Below, piece after piece: positions 28,788-39,005 of a stretch of 64,000 bases of DNA. A program made the translations under genes and the position numbers. The notes below the pieces were generated by a model that did not search any database, was not told where the DNA came from, and was given only the letters and a program-made list of their open reading frames with translations. The DNA lies in NCBI GenBank assembly GCA_900696645.1, contig CAADGV010000007.1:62001-126000 (forward strand), in the 5' to 3' direction. This DNA is from an uncultured Chlorobiota bacterium (GTDB lineage Bacteria; Bacteroidota; Ignavibacteria; UBA10030; UBA6906). Position 1 is the first letter of the stretch. The number at the start of each line of letters is the position of its first letter.

Positions 28788-30004
28788 TATACCTCCTTGT
28801 CGATTGCCTGAAATGAAGTAGCCGGGACCTGCTCCATATACCGCCAAATCACAAATGCAACCGCCAGTGCCAACGCGCTGTTCACGAGAAACATCTCACG
28901 GATTCCCGTATGCGCAGCAACAACACCGCCAAGGACAGGGCCGAGCATGTTGCCAAGAATCGTCATGCTGCTGGCAATGGCGATGATGCCGCCTTTGCGT
29001 TCGGTCGGCGCATGAAGATTGGCGAGGGAGTAGAGTGCCGGCAGCACGCCGCCGCGCCCGATGCCGAGTATTGCCCGAAGAACCGCAAGCTGAAGCAAGC
29101 TTGTAACAAGATTATGCCCGATGTACGCGAATCCCGTTAAACTCATGCCGATAAACAGCCCCGTTTTGTATCCCTTCCGATCATTGCGCTTGCCCCACCA
29201 CGGAGCTGAAATGGTTGAGAAGAATCCGGTGATGGCAAAAATGCTTCCGGCAAGTGTTGCAATGTAGGCCGAATCTTTCCTGAAACTCTCAACAAAAAGC
29301 GCGAAGATCGGCTCAACCATCAGCACAGATATTTGTCCGACTACAAGACACAATGCAACCAGCCGGAGTTGCTTGTTCGAGAACATCAATTTGTAGTTGT
29401 CGATGACGGAGAATTTCTTCTCGCCTGCATCTGTGTCGCGAATCTCCTGCACGCCATACACAACGGCAAAGCCGCCCAGCGTGCAGAACGCCGCTGTTAC
29501 AAAAAAAATCTCCCGATACCCGATCAAATCTGCAAGCACTCCGCCAAAAAACGGACCGAGCACAACGCCACCTGCGGAGGCGGATTGCAGCATTCCCATT
29601 GCGTATCCGACGCGATTCTTCGGTGTGCTGGTAGAAACAAGCGCAAGCGCAGCGGCAATGAATCCACTGATGGCGCCTTGAAGAATTCGGAACAAAAACA
29701 CCTGCATCACGTTCTGTGAGAAGCCGATGAGAACTTGCGAAAGGGCAAGTCCGAACAGCGCCCGCACAACCATTGCCTTGCGCCCGTACTTATCGCCCAT
29801 GTTGCCCCAAAACGGCGTGAAGAAGAACGCCGAAACAAACGGGCCGGCGAACACAAGTCCGCTCCAGCGAACAACTTCGGCTTCATCCGATACACCGAGT
29901 TGACGGAGATAGAAAGGGAGGAAGGGCACAACGAGGTTCATCCCCACCATGGCGACAAACTGAGTTGCCCAGAGGACGTAGAGGTTTTTACGCCAGAGTT
30001 CCAT
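28787..30004 (-). CDS. Major facilitator superfamily exporter
   Basis: A 405-residue protein with about 12 transmembrane helices. The loop between helices 2 and 3 has the MFS motif GNMGDKYGRKAMV, and helix 5 has the drug-antiporter-like motif GGVVLGPFFGGVLADLIG. This resembles TetA/Bmr-type proton-coupled efflux pumps; the substrate cannot be read. The C-terminus overlaps the start region of the TIR gene. Confidence 0.85.
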   Translation of the reverse strand: MELWRKNLYVLWATQFVAMVGMNLVVPFLPFYLRQLGVSDEAEVVRWSGLVFAGPFVSAFFFTPFWGNMGDKYGRKAMVVRALFGLALSQVLIGFSQNVMQVFLFRILQGAISGFIAAALALVSTSTPKNRVGYAMGMLQSASAGGVVLGPFFGGVLADLIGYREIFFVTAAFCTLGGFAVVYGVQEIRDTDAGEKKFSVIDNYKLMFSNKQLRLVALCLVVGQISVLMVEPIFALFVESFRKDSAYIATLAGSIFAITGFFSTISAPWWGKRNDRKGYKTGLFIGMSLTGFAYIGHNLVTSLLQLAVLRAILGIGRGGVLPALYSLANLHAPTERKGGIIAIASSMTILGNMLGPVLGGVVAAHTGIREMFLVNSALALAVAFVIWRYMEQVPATSFQAIDKEV

Positions 30005-30127
30005 TTGGCTCTACGAAAAGAAAACCACGAAGGCACGCAAACACGAAGTGGAAAAGGATCAACAGAGTTGATGCTCTTGTGTCTTGTTGGTAAGGTCTTC
30101 TTGGAGGTTCGGAAGGTATCGAATCCG

Positions 30128-30715
30128 TCATTTCTTTTTGGACTGAGCGGCTTGCCAGTCGTGGAAATTCTTCAGCAGGCCGGTCCGGAACCGTGCCTCC
30201 GATGCAACACGAGTCTTGACGAAAAACTCCCGTGCATCCTTCTTCCAAAAAACAATAGGCATCCATACTTCCGGCTGTATGCCGTTGGTTTCGATGAGTG
30301 TTTCGGAAGAAAGCGGATTCGACGCGTAGAACATGTACGGGCTGTCCTTGTCGAATTTGAAGATGCGGACAGCCGACAGACTGTCGAATGAGAACGTCAC
30401 CTCACCAACGAGAACGCCGTTCTCTTCGTACAGCTTCTTCTTCAGATTGCGGTAACCGGGATTGTCTTTCTCGAATTTGTTTCCTTTGACGTACATGTCG
30501 ATCAACTGCTGAAAGTCGTCATTCGTTATGTCCGTCGTGTCATCACTTTCCGAGATGATGTTGATGAACCTGATTGTTGCTTCGCCCGCGGTGCCGTTCT
30601 TGAGTTTGATGTGGTATTCTTTTATTTCAACGGTAAGGCATCCCGTGAGGATCGTTGATGTGAGCAGAGTAATAAGACTGAGAGCAAAAAATGTCGTGGG
30701 TGAAATCTTCTTCAT
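30128..30715 (-). CDS. Hypothetical lipoprotein
   Basis: A 195-residue protein with a signal peptide and lipobox (TILTGC). The mature part has alternating beta strands (EYHIKLKNGTAGEATIRFIN; VLVGEVTFSFDSLSAVRIFK) and a helical C-terminus rich in Lys. No family recognised. It probably sits on the periplasmic side of a membrane. The 280-bp gap between it and the divergent glycosyltransferase holds no gene I can support. Confidence 0.65.
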   Translation of the reverse strand: MKKISPTTFFALSLITLLTSTILTGCLTVEIKEYHIKLKNGTAGEATIRFINIISESDDTTDITNDDFQQLIDMYVKGNKFEKDNPGYRNLKKKLYEENGVLVGEVTFSFDSLSAVRIFKFDKDSPYMFYASNPLSSETLIETNGIQPEVWMPIVFWKKDAREFFVKTRVASEARFRTGLLKNFHDWQAAQSKKK

Positions 30716-30996
30716 CGCGCTTTCTTCTATTCATATTGTCCTCAAGAATATACCAAATGGGTCATGCAGTTGCAAAAATGAGGGAGAGCGTAAGTTCCGT
30801 GCAGAGAAGCCGCCGCTTTCTTGCACCTCACGTGCGATTGGCGTATCTTTTTTCGAATTATTCACGGGGTTGACTCTCATTTCCCGACACGATAGTACAT
30901 CTCAAGAAGCTTGAAAATTCTCTGTATTTCCACGCATTTTCATCCTCTACCGGGAGACAACGGACTTCTCTCCGCAGGCTTTTTGTCGAGGATTCA

Positions 30997-31974
30997 TTGA
31001 GAATCCTGTTTACAACGGCGCTAGACACGTCCTTTATCAGGGAAGACCTGAAGCTTCTTAGAGAACACTTCGAGGTCGAACATTTCTTTACTTCGGGTTT
31101 CCTGGGCGCGCTGAAGATTCCGTTCCGGGTCGCTTCCTCTACTGTTACCTTTACATGGTTTGCTTCTGTTTACTCCGGAGTTGTTGTATTCTTCGCACGA
31201 GTGTTCAGGAACAAAAGTGTTATCGTTATTGGCGGGGCAGACGTTGCAGACTACCCCGAAATAGGCTACGGCGTATGGCGCTCGAGATGGAAGAGGTTGT
31301 TCGTCCGCTACGCAATCCGCAACGCCGACAAAGTTCTTGTCGTCGATCCCTACTTGCAGAACGAAGCGATGAGACTTGCCGGATACGACGGAGAGAATAT
31401 CGAATACGTCCCGACGGGCTACGATCCGCAGAAGTGGCGGGCTTATGGCGAGAAAGAAGATTTCGTATTGACTGTTGCCGGCGTGGAAACTGAATCGCGA
31501 GCGAAAGTCAAGGGGCTTGATGTTCTCTGGAAAGCGGCGGGCAACATGCCTTCTGTTCGATTTGTTATCGTCGGGCTTGCACACCATCTTGTTGAAAAGA
31601 TGAAGCGAATGGCACCGGCAAATGTGGAGATATTCCCTTTTGTGGAAAGTGAAAGATTGTTGAGCTACTACCAACGCGCCAAAGTCTATTGCCAGCCTTC
31701 GTTTGTTGAAGGCTTGCCCAACAGTCTGTGCGAAGCAATGCTCTGCAAATGTGTTCCGGTCGGAACAAAAGTCGGCGGCATTCCGACAGCAATTCGGGAT
31801 ATCGGGTTTCTCGTTCCTTACGGCGATCCCGATGCGTTGGCGAATGCAATTCAGCAAGCATTGGATGCCCCGCGAAGTGTCGGTGAGGCTGCGCGCAAGT
31901 ACATTGCCGAAACATTTCCGTTGCAGAGAAGGGAAGAAGCGCTTGTCCGCATCCTGAAGGAATTGATCAAGTGA
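30997..31974 (+). CDS. GT4-like glycosyltransferase
   Basis: A 325-residue GT-B enzyme. The start is TTG, chosen because GAGG lies 5 bases upstream and no ATG is near. The donor-binding half shows YVPTGYDPQKW, VEGLPNSLCEAMLCKCVPVG and GGIPTAIRDIGFLVPYGD, the typical E-x7-E nucleotide-sugar region. The N-terminal acceptor half is short. It heads a five-gene polysaccharide operon in which every gene overlaps the next. Confidence 0.85.
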   Translation: MRILFTTALDTSFIREDLKLLREHFEVEHFFTSGFLGALKIPFRVASSTVTFTWFASVYSGVVVFFARVFRNKSVIVIGGADVADYPEIGYGVWRSRWKRLFVRYAIRNADKVLVVDPYLQNEAMRLAGYDGENIEYVPTGYDPQKWRAYGEKEDFVLTVAGVETESRAKVKGLDVLWKAAGNMPSVRFVIVGLAHHLVEKMKRMAPANVEIFPFVESERLLSYYQRAKVYCQPSFVEGLPNSLCEAMLCKCVPVGTKVGGIPTAIRDIGFLVPYGDPDALANAIQQALDAPRSVGEAARKYIAETFPLQRREEALVRILKELIK

Positions 31975-33371
31975 AGAGACCCTTGTCAAATCTGTTCTCT
32001 CTGCTTGCTGGAGATATAGGTAGCCGCTTGTTGGGTTTTCTGATTACCGCTTATCTTGCCCGGGTTCTTGCGCCAGCGGCATTCGGCATCATCAATATCG
32101 GATTGGCTGTTTTAGGTTACTTGATGCTGTTGGGAAGTCCGGGCTTGCAGTTGCTTGAAGCGCGTAATGCCGCGGCAATTGCCGGAGCAAATGTACTACG
32201 CGTCAATTCCGTCCTCACACTCAGGTTGCTACTTGCGGGAAGCTTGCTCGTGCTCGCAACTCTTGCATCCATCCTCATACTCTCAAGCAGTGAGATTCGC
32301 GAGAGTGTTGTTCTGTTCTGCGTCAGTTTGATTCCGTTGTCTCTTTTTCTTGACTGGTTCTTTCAAGGCAAAGAACAGTTCGGGCTGTTGAGCTTTGCAA
32401 AACTAATCATGTATCTTGTTTATGGACTTGTTGTTGTGGTTGCGGTTCATTCTGCTGCCGACATTATCTGGGTTCCGGTCGGATTTGCGGCGGGTCATCT
32501 TGCCGCAACGTTGCTTCTCTTGTGGGGATACAGGAAGTTCGGAACTTTTTCATTCGCCTGGCGGCCTGATGAATGGAAATCCATTCTTCGTTCCAGTGTG
32601 CCGGTCGGGCTTGCGATGTTTCTTGCTCAAAGCACGATCAATCTGCCGCCGATTGTGCTCGGTTGGTTCGCTTCAACTGCCGAGGCGGGCATATTCAGCG
32701 CGGCACTGAAAATCGTGTTCGTGTTATTGATGTTGGATAGATTGCTGAACGCGCTGTTACTCCCGGCCGTTACGCGATACTTCGCTTCCCGCGCCGACCA
32801 GGTTCCTTTCTTTCTGACCGTCGTGATGAAAGTGGTTCTTATAGTCATTCTCCCATTGACAGTATTGGGAATACTCTCGGCCCCGACGATCATTCCGGTT
32901 GTGTTCGGCACCGGGTATGCAGATGCGGTTCCCCTGTTTCGCATATTGATGGGATATTTCTTTCTCACAATTCTCAACTCCGTATTTGTCTGTTCGTTAG
33001 TTGGCGCCGGTAAAGAAAACGAATACACGTCAGCCCTGAATGCAGGTTCAGCAATTCTGGTTGCCGGAATAGTTGCCGGCGCTGCTTTCTTCGGCTCGAT
33101 GGGCGTTGCAATCGGCATTGTCATCGGCGAGCTGAGTACGGTTCTGCTCATGATTCATCGGACGAAGAAGATCGTAACTGTTCCGTTGTTCGGGGCGTTC
33201 ATCAGGCCTCTGAGCGCCGTTGTTTTAATGGTTGCAACCGTGCTTCTTCTTAACGAACATGCACTTCTTGTCCAGGCTTGTGTTTCCCTTCTCGTGTTTA
33301 CCGCCGTCATCGTCGTGACTCGCGGCGTTGCGCCGGAGGAAATTCAGTTTCTGCGGGAGAGATTTGTATGA
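31971..33371 (+). CDS. Polysaccharide flippase (Wzx/MATE-like)
   Basis: A 466-residue integral membrane protein with about 12-14 helices. The N-terminus (SLLAGDIGSRLLGFLITAYL) and LARVLAPAAFGIINIGLAVL match the polysaccharide-biosynthesis (PST/Wzx) family. It would flip undecaprenyl-linked repeat units across the inner membrane. The GTG start overlaps the previous stop (GTGA). Its presence beside glycosyltransferases marks this as an O-antigen or capsule operon. Confidence 0.85.
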   Translation: MKRPLSNLFSLLAGDIGSRLLGFLITAYLARVLAPAAFGIINIGLAVLGYLMLLGSPGLQLLEARNAAAIAGANVLRVNSVLTLRLLLAGSLLVLATLASILILSSSEIRESVVLFCVSLIPLSLFLDWFFQGKEQFGLLSFAKLIMYLVYGLVVVVAVHSAADIIWVPVGFAAGHLAATLLLLWGYRKFGTFSFAWRPDEWKSILRSSVPVGLAMFLAQSTINLPPIVLGWFASTAEAGIFSAALKIVFVLLMLDRLLNALLLPAVTRYFASRADQVPFFLTVVMKVVLIVILPLTVLGILSAPTIIPVVFGTGYADAVPLFRILMGYFFLTILNSVFVCSLVGAGKENEYTSALNAGSAILVAGIVAGAAFFGSMGVAIGIVIGELSTVLLMIHRTKKIVTVPLFGAFIRPLSAVVLMVATVLLLNEHALLVQACVSLLVFTAVIVVTRGVAPEEIQFLRERFV

Positions 33372-34936
33372 AGCTGAACGTCGGATTGATTTCGCCTTCG
33401 CCGATGTGGGAGCAGATGCTGCTTCAGGAGGGAGTACCGTCAAACAGAGTCGAGCTGAACCGCGGCGATCCCGGGTGCTCCGTTCTGGTTGTGAATCGCG
33501 TTCTTCAACACTCAGAGCGTAAGGCGGTCGAGGCGTATCTTTCGTCGGGAGGGGCAGTGCTGGGCTTTGCCGGGCATCTTGCCGGAGTATGCAAAACAAC
33601 AAGCAGGGCGGCACGAATTGATTTCCTGACCTCTGACGTGACGGGAATCTTTTCCGATATTCATCTTCTGGACCTTGCAATTTCCGGCGAAGTACCCCGC
33701 GAAGCCAATTGTCTTCGGACCCGGCACAATGAATTTGCTGCGTACGCGGGCAAGCTCGGCGGCGGATATGCAGTCATTCTGCCGTTTGATATTGCAGGGA
33801 TGATGGAAGATCGGCGGGCTGTTGTGAAGAGTTTCTACTCAACTCGGGACCGGCTACCGACCGAACGGGTCTCAGCCGTCAGCAAAGGGGAACTCCGGCA
33901 CGTTCTGCACTATGCTCTCCGCTACTTGCATCATGTGCGCAACCTGCCGTATGTTCATGTGTGGTATTTTCCTGACGGGAAGAAGAATGTTTCTGCATTC
34001 AGAATTGACAGCGACAAAGGTACGAAGAAAGAGGTGGATGAACTCTACCATCTTGCCGTCATGAATGATTTCTCGATGACGTGGTTTGTAGATGTGAAAA
34101 GTCATGAAGAATGGCTTCACCATTTTGCTTTTCTTGCCGGACAGGAAATCGGTGTTCATTGTTACGAGCATCGTACATTTGATTCATTTGATGAAAATCT
34201 CAAGAACATTTCGAAAGCAAAGCGCAAGCTGGAGTTGGCAGGAATCAGTTCGCCGGGCTTTGCGGCCCCGTTCGGAATCTGGAGCGTTGAGTTGGCAAAG
34301 GCTGTCGATAAGCTTGTGTTCGAGTACTCATCGGAGTTTTCCTATGCCTATGATACGTTTCCATTCTATCCGTCGGTGGATGGACAGACATTCCTCACGC
34401 CGCAAATTCCCGTTCATCCGATTTGCATCGGCAGTCTTCGCAAAGTCGGCTACACGGGCCAACAGATGAAAGAGTATTTCAAAAGAGTCATTGATGAAAA
34501 ATTGTTGAGAGACGAGCCGCTATTCTTCTACCATCATCCCACTCATCATTACCCGGATGTTGTGCGCTTCATCTTCCAATATCTTGAGGAGAAAGAAATT
34601 GACAATATGACGATGCTCGAATTTGCCCGATGGTGGCAGAAACGCCTGAAGTATCTTCCCTCTTTCAATCTTGAAAATTCCCGGCTGGGGATGGCGGCGG
34701 ATTCACCCGCTGACGATTCGGTGCGGATAAGAGTCATCCGGCCTGACGGTGGGGAAACTCTTGTTCAACCTTCCCCGCTTGTTGACCTGAAGAAGCTTGA
34801 GTGGAATCCGCAGAGGCATCGAGCCTCGGCACCGGCAGATATCCGCCGGATCCGCGAGTTCGATCCCCGTGCATTGGTTGGCGAGGTCTTCTCCGGTCTT
34901 GCACAGAGATTTACGAGAAAGGGGGGCAATCGCTGA
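33368..34936 (+). CDS. Polysaccharide deacetylase-like (NodB-type) protein
   Basis: A 522-residue protein starting at the ATG overlapping the flippase stop. The middle resembles NodB-type carbohydrate esterases: SAFRIDSDKG (motif 1, with a metal Asp), EIGVHCYEHRTFDSFDENL (H-x-x-x-H-like motif 2) and PGFAAPFGIWS (motif 3). The N-terminal 170 residues hold a separate alpha/beta domain, possibly a gatase-like fold (SSGGAVLGFAGHLAGVC). It likely removes acetyl groups from the polysaccharide or its precursor, but the motifs are non-canonical. Confidence 0.7.
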   Translation: MKLNVGLISPSPMWEQMLLQEGVPSNRVELNRGDPGCSVLVVNRVLQHSERKAVEAYLSSGGAVLGFAGHLAGVCKTTSRAARIDFLTSDVTGIFSDIHLLDLAISGEVPREANCLRTRHNEFAAYAGKLGGGYAVILPFDIAGMMEDRRAVVKSFYSTRDRLPTERVSAVSKGELRHVLHYALRYLHHVRNLPYVHVWYFPDGKKNVSAFRIDSDKGTKKEVDELYHLAVMNDFSMTWFVDVKSHEEWLHHFAFLAGQEIGVHCYEHRTFDSFDENLKNISKAKRKLELAGISSPGFAAPFGIWSVELAKAVDKLVFEYSSEFSYAYDTFPFYPSVDGQTFLTPQIPVHPICIGSLRKVGYTGQQMKEYFKRVIDEKLLRDEPLFFYHHPTHHYPDVVRFIFQYLEEKEIDNMTMLEFARWWQKRLKYLPSFNLENSRLGMAADSPADDSVRIRVIRPDGGETLVQPSPLVDLKKLEWNPQRHRASAPADIRRIREFDPRALVGEVFSGLAQRFTRKGGNR

Positions 34937-35973
34937 TGCGGGTGTCTGTTGCAAGCTATCAGGCGGTGTCGATTCTTCACGGCGGCCCGAATACCCAACT
35001 GAGAAAGACGATGCAGCATATCGGCGAGTTCGGAGTTGATATGCGCTTGTTCGATCCGTGGGCGTCGTTCAGGAAAGAGGATTGCGATGTGTTTCACATC
35101 TTTGCGGCGAATGTCGGTACGTATCATCTTGCGCATGAGATTCATGTATTGGGCGTGCCGATGGTGGTCTCGCCGATTTTCTTCAGATTGCAGTCGCCTG
35201 CAATCATCAAATCGTTTTTATATGCAACCCGCTTCGCACAACATCTTACACAATCAATTTGGACGGATGTCGGATTCACGGCGGAGATGTGTAGCTGGTC
35301 GCAAAAAGTTCTTCCGAATTCGAAGGCGGAAGGCGAACTCATCTCACGCAGTTTCGGCATCGCGCAGTCAAAAATCACCGTCATACCGAACGGCGTCGAC
35401 GAACGGTTCTATCATGCGGAGCCTTCGTTGTTCAAGAAGACGTACGGGCTGGAGAATTTCATTCTCAACGTCGGGCATATCGGCCACACGCGAAAGAACG
35501 TTCTTTCGCTCATCAAAGCTCTCGGCCAAATCGATCATCCTTCAGTCATCATCGGCCGGATCATATCCGGGAAGTACGGCGATGCGTGTGTTGCCGAGGC
35601 GAAGAAGCACAAGCACATTCTGCTGATCGACGGACTCGATAATGACTCCGATATGCTTGCGTCCGCGTATGCGGCAGCAGATACGTTTGTGTTGCCTTCG
35701 TTGTTTGAAACGCCCGGCATCGCTGCATTGGAGGCGGGACTTGCCGGATCGAAAATCGTCATCACCCCTCACGGCGGCACGGAAGAATATTTCGGCAGGA
35801 TGGCGGAGTATGTTGATCCGCATTCGGTTGAATCCATCCGGGCGGGCGTTGTCAAAGCGCTTCAGTCGAACAAGGATGATCGTTTGCGAGAACGTATCCG
35901 CAACGAATTTCTCTGGCAGCACGTGGCGAGAAAAACTGCTGCCGCCTACAAGCTGATTTCCGGGAAAGAGTAA
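34936..35973 (+). CDS. GT4-family glycosyltransferase
   Basis: A 345-residue GT-B protein. The C-terminal half has VIPNGVDERFYHA, NVGHIGHTRKNVLSLIKAL, LPSLFETPGIAALEAGLAG and the E-x7-E pattern. The ATG overlaps the previous stop by one base (TGATG). It probably adds one sugar of the operon's repeat unit, with donor and acceptor unknown. Confidence 0.85.
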   Translation: MRVSVASYQAVSILHGGPNTQLRKTMQHIGEFGVDMRLFDPWASFRKEDCDVFHIFAANVGTYHLAHEIHVLGVPMVVSPIFFRLQSPAIIKSFLYATRFAQHLTQSIWTDVGFTAEMCSWSQKVLPNSKAEGELISRSFGIAQSKITVIPNGVDERFYHAEPSLFKKTYGLENFILNVGHIGHTRKNVLSLIKALGQIDHPSVIIGRIISGKYGDACVAEAKKHKHILLIDGLDNDSDMLASAYAAADTFVLPSLFETPGIAALEAGLAGSKIVITPHGGTEEYFGRMAEYVDPHSVESIRAGVVKALQSNKDDRLRERIRNEFLWQHVARKTAAAYKLISGKE

Positions 35974-38120
35974 TGGCGAAGCGAATTCTGTTGCTTGTCG
36001 GATTGTTGGTGGGAGTGTTGACGTTCGTCGTGTTTGCTCCGACTCTTCAGTATCCGTTCGTGAATTGGGATGACAACATCTATGTGTATCAGAATCCGCA
36101 TTTCAAACCTGTAACACTTCAAGGGATTCTCCATTTCTTCACCAATCCGTACTTCCGTTCGTGGACTCCGGTCACGTTTGTTTCTCATGCACTTGATGTC
36201 GTTCTCTGGGATTTCAATCCCACGGGCCATCACCTGACGAACGTTCTGTTGCATAGCGTGAACGCTGCTCTTGTTTTCTGGCTTGCGCTTCATTTGATTG
36301 ATGCGTTCAAGCGCAAGAGATCTGAAACGGGCAAGCCGATTGTCTCGATGACATCTTCAGTGATTTCAGGCTCAGTGATAGCTGCGCTTGTATTCGCCCT
36401 TCACCCGCTGCGGGCGGAAAGTGTTGCATGGATTTCCGACAGGAAGGATCTCCTTTGCGCATTCTTCATGCTGCTGACGACGATAGTGTATTTGACGCGA
36501 AGAGAGAATCCGTTACGGTTACTGGGAAAGTACCCGTTGCTTCTTGTGTTCTATGCATTGGCGCTCGGCTCAAAAAGCACGGCGATGGTGCTTCCGGCTG
36601 TGTTCATACTTTTTGACATTACGCTTTTTCGACCGGGGTTCTCACGGTCACTGAAGGAAATTTCTCCCATGGTGTTGCTGGCCGTCGGGGCAGGCATCAT
36701 GGCAAAGGTTGCTGCTCCCGGCCTTGAAACGGATTTTGCTGCGGGTGAAACAACTCCGTTGCAGTTGTTCTTATTTCCATTTGCAGCCACACTCTTCTAT
36801 CTAAAAAATCTGTTCTACCCGCAGGAACTCACTCCGATCTATCACACCAACGCGTTTCATCCGGCCGCGGAAAGCCCGATGCTTTTCATTGCGCCGCTGG
36901 TTGTTGTGGCTGTGACAGTTTTTTGTCTGTACGAGTGGCGGCGGGGTCGTTCGTACTGGATTGTTGCATGGGGTGTTTTTCTTCTCTTTCTAACTCCTAC
37001 ATTCCTGGGACTGTTTTCAGGAATTCAACCTGTTGCAGACAGGTACACGTACGCGGCATCGATTGGATTGTGCGTGCTGGCAGGAGGAGGAGTGGAACGG
37101 ATTTTCCGGACGATCGATCGGAACACTCTCGACGCGAAAGGGAAGATGATTCTTGCGGCGTGCGTTGTGTGCCTTTCACTTCTTTCATACAAATCGATGC
37201 AGCAAATCAAAGTGTGGAGCGATCCGATGAAGTTGTGGACGTACGTGATTCCGAGAGCGCCCTTTCCTCTTGCGTACAATAATATGGGGATGATTCAGTT
37301 GGAGAGAGAGATGTATGACGAGGCCATCGCGTCATTCGAGAAGGCTGTACAACTCCGCCCGGCGTATGGCGAGGCGTGGTGCAATATGGGGATCGCGTTG
37401 AACAAGATGGGGGAGTACGAAAAGGCAATGCAAACGTACCGCAAGGCCATTGAGGTTGAGCCGGATCATTTGGATTCGTACATCAATCTCGGAACGGAAT
37501 ATCTCAACAAGAACATGCCTGATTCCGCCATCGCCATCTATCAGCGCGCAATAACGATTGATTCGGCGTTTGCTGCGGCGTACTACAACATTGGCCTTGT
37601 GCTTATGCAGCAGGGCAGATACGGCGATGCAGTTTCGTACCATCAGCGGGCTCTTGCATTCGCTCCGGCCAGTGCCGACGGGTGGTACAATATCGGTGTA
37701 GCGTATGAGCATCTCTCACAATCCAGCCCGGCAATTGAATCGTACATCAAAGCGATTGCATTCAGAAAGGATTATCTCGATGCCTATATCAACCTTGGCA
37801 AGCTGTATGCCGAGACGGGAAATGCGGAACAAGCACTTCAGGTTTTCGGCAAAGCGCTTTCGGTAAATTCAGAATCAGCCGATGTGTATTACAATCTCGG
37901 CTACGTTCTTTATAGTGTTGGAGAAGCGGATCGCGCATGCACGTCGTTCGAGGCTGCAATACGATATGATTCAACGTATGCGACAGCGTATCACAATCTC
38001 GGCGTGATTTACGGCCAGCGTGGCGATCAGGAACGATCCGTTTCATATCTGAAGGGCGCTGCAAAGCTGGGATATGAAGAATCGCAGCAGCTTCTGAGGG
38101 AGAAAGGCATGAGTTGGTAG
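35973..38120 (+). CDS. Membrane glycosyltransferase-like protein with TPR domain
   Basis: A 715-residue protein. The N-terminal 430 residues have about ten membrane helices with early acidic motifs (NWDDNIYVYQNP; WTPVTFVSHALD; HPLRAESVAWISDRKDLL) in the style of TMTC/protein O-mannosyltransferase-like enzymes. The remaining 285 residues are about eight tandem TPRs (AYNNMGMIQLEREMYDEAI; YYNLGYVLYSVGEADRA). It probably moves a lipid-linked sugar onto a polysaccharide or protein in the periplasm. The start overlaps the upstream stop (TAATG). Confidence 0.75.
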   Translation: MAKRILLLVGLLVGVLTFVVFAPTLQYPFVNWDDNIYVYQNPHFKPVTLQGILHFFTNPYFRSWTPVTFVSHALDVVLWDFNPTGHHLTNVLLHSVNAALVFWLALHLIDAFKRKRSETGKPIVSMTSSVISGSVIAALVFALHPLRAESVAWISDRKDLLCAFFMLLTTIVYLTRRENPLRLLGKYPLLLVFYALALGSKSTAMVLPAVFILFDITLFRPGFSRSLKEISPMVLLAVGAGIMAKVAAPGLETDFAAGETTPLQLFLFPFAATLFYLKNLFYPQELTPIYHTNAFHPAAESPMLFIAPLVVVAVTVFCLYEWRRGRSYWIVAWGVFLLFLTPTFLGLFSGIQPVADRYTYAASIGLCVLAGGGVERIFRTIDRNTLDAKGKMILAACVVCLSLLSYKSMQQIKVWSDPMKLWTYVIPRAPFPLAYNNMGMIQLEREMYDEAIASFEKAVQLRPAYGEAWCNMGIALNKMGEYEKAMQTYRKAIEVEPDHLDSYINLGTEYLNKNMPDSAIAIYQRAITIDSAFAAAYYNIGLVLMQQGRYGDAVSYHQRALAFAPASADGWYNIGVAYEHLSQSSPAIESYIKAIAFRKDYLDAYINLGKLYAETGNAEQALQVFGKALSVNSESADVYYNLGYVLYSVGEADRACTSFEAAIRYDSTYATAYHNLGVIYGQRGDQERSVSYLKGAAKLGYEESQQLLREKGMSW

Positions 38121-38162
38121 CATGTTGTTTGAATCCCACGTTACCTTTTCTTAGCTTTAAGC

Positions 38163-39005
38163 ATGGAAACTGCCGGAAGACACACGGAAGATCTCTCGCT
38201 GAACACCGAAATCGTTCAGAGACTGCTTGCCGATTTTATCCGGGACGAAACCCACAACGCCGGTTTTCGCAAAGGTGTGTTGGGACTTTCCGGGGGAATT
38301 GATTCCACCGTCGTTGCGTATCTGGCTGCCAAAGCGCTCGGGCCGGAAAATGTTCTGGGCGCGATCATGCCGTACAAATCGAGCAACCCGGCAAGCAAAG
38401 CCGATGCGGAACTTGTGGCGCGTGAACTCGGCATCCGCACCGAAGTTGTTGACATCACGCCGATGGTTGATGCATATCTGCAAACGGCCAACGGCGTTGA
38501 CCAACTGCGCGCAGGAAACGTCATGGCACGCCAGCGAATGATTGTGCTGTATGACTTGTCGAGCAGAGAAAAGGCGCTTGTTTTAGGAACAAGCAACAAA
38601 ACCGAGATTTTCTTGGGATACGGAACGCTGTTCGGGGATATGGCGTGTGCCCTCAATCCGCTTGGCGATTTGTACAAGACTCAAGTGTGGCAACTGGCGG
38701 AGGCGTTAGGCGTGCCGAAACACCTTATTGACAAGAAGCCTTCGGCGGATTTGTGGGAAGGGCAAACCGACGAGGGAGAATTCGGCTTCTCGTACAAGAA
38801 AGCAGATCATCTTTTGTATTGTATGATTGATGAACGCCGCAGCATGACCGAACTGAAGCACATGGGGTTTGAGCCGGAACTCGTTGAGCGGGTGAAAAAT
38901 ATGGTGATGAAGAACCAGTTCAAGCGGCGACTTCCGTTGATTGCCAAAGTCTCCAACCGTACGGTCAATGTTGATTTCCGCTACCCTCGTGACTGGGGAA
39001 TATGA
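38163..39005 (+). CDS. nadE: NAD synthetase (ammonia-dependent)
   Basis: Makes NAD from deamido-NAD, ATP and ammonia. The 280-residue protein has the N-type ATP pyrophosphatase P-loop [16 protein letters not shown], the motif [21 protein letters not shown]-like region and [13 protein letters not shown]. There is no glutaminase domain, so ammonia is the nitrogen donor. The stop overlaps the rsmI start (ATGA). Confidence 0.93.
   Translation: METAGRHTEDLSLNTEIVQRLLADFIRDETHNAGFRKGVLGLSGGIDSTVVAYLAAKALGPENVLGAIMPYKSSNPASKADAELVARELGIRTEVVDITPMVDAYLQTANGVDQLRAGNVMARQRMIVLYDLSSREKALVLGTSNKTEIFLGYGTLFGDMACALNPLGDLYKTQVWQLAEALGVPKHLIDKKPSADLWEGQTDEGEFGFSYKKADHLLYCMIDERRSMTELKHMGFEPELVERVKNMVMKNQFKRRLPLIAKVSNRTVNVDFRYPRDWGI

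Noticed and set aside
31021-31989. Minus-strand frame of about 320 codons
   Set aside because: Antisense to the GT4 gene, which has clear donor-binding motifs. Composition is shadow-like.
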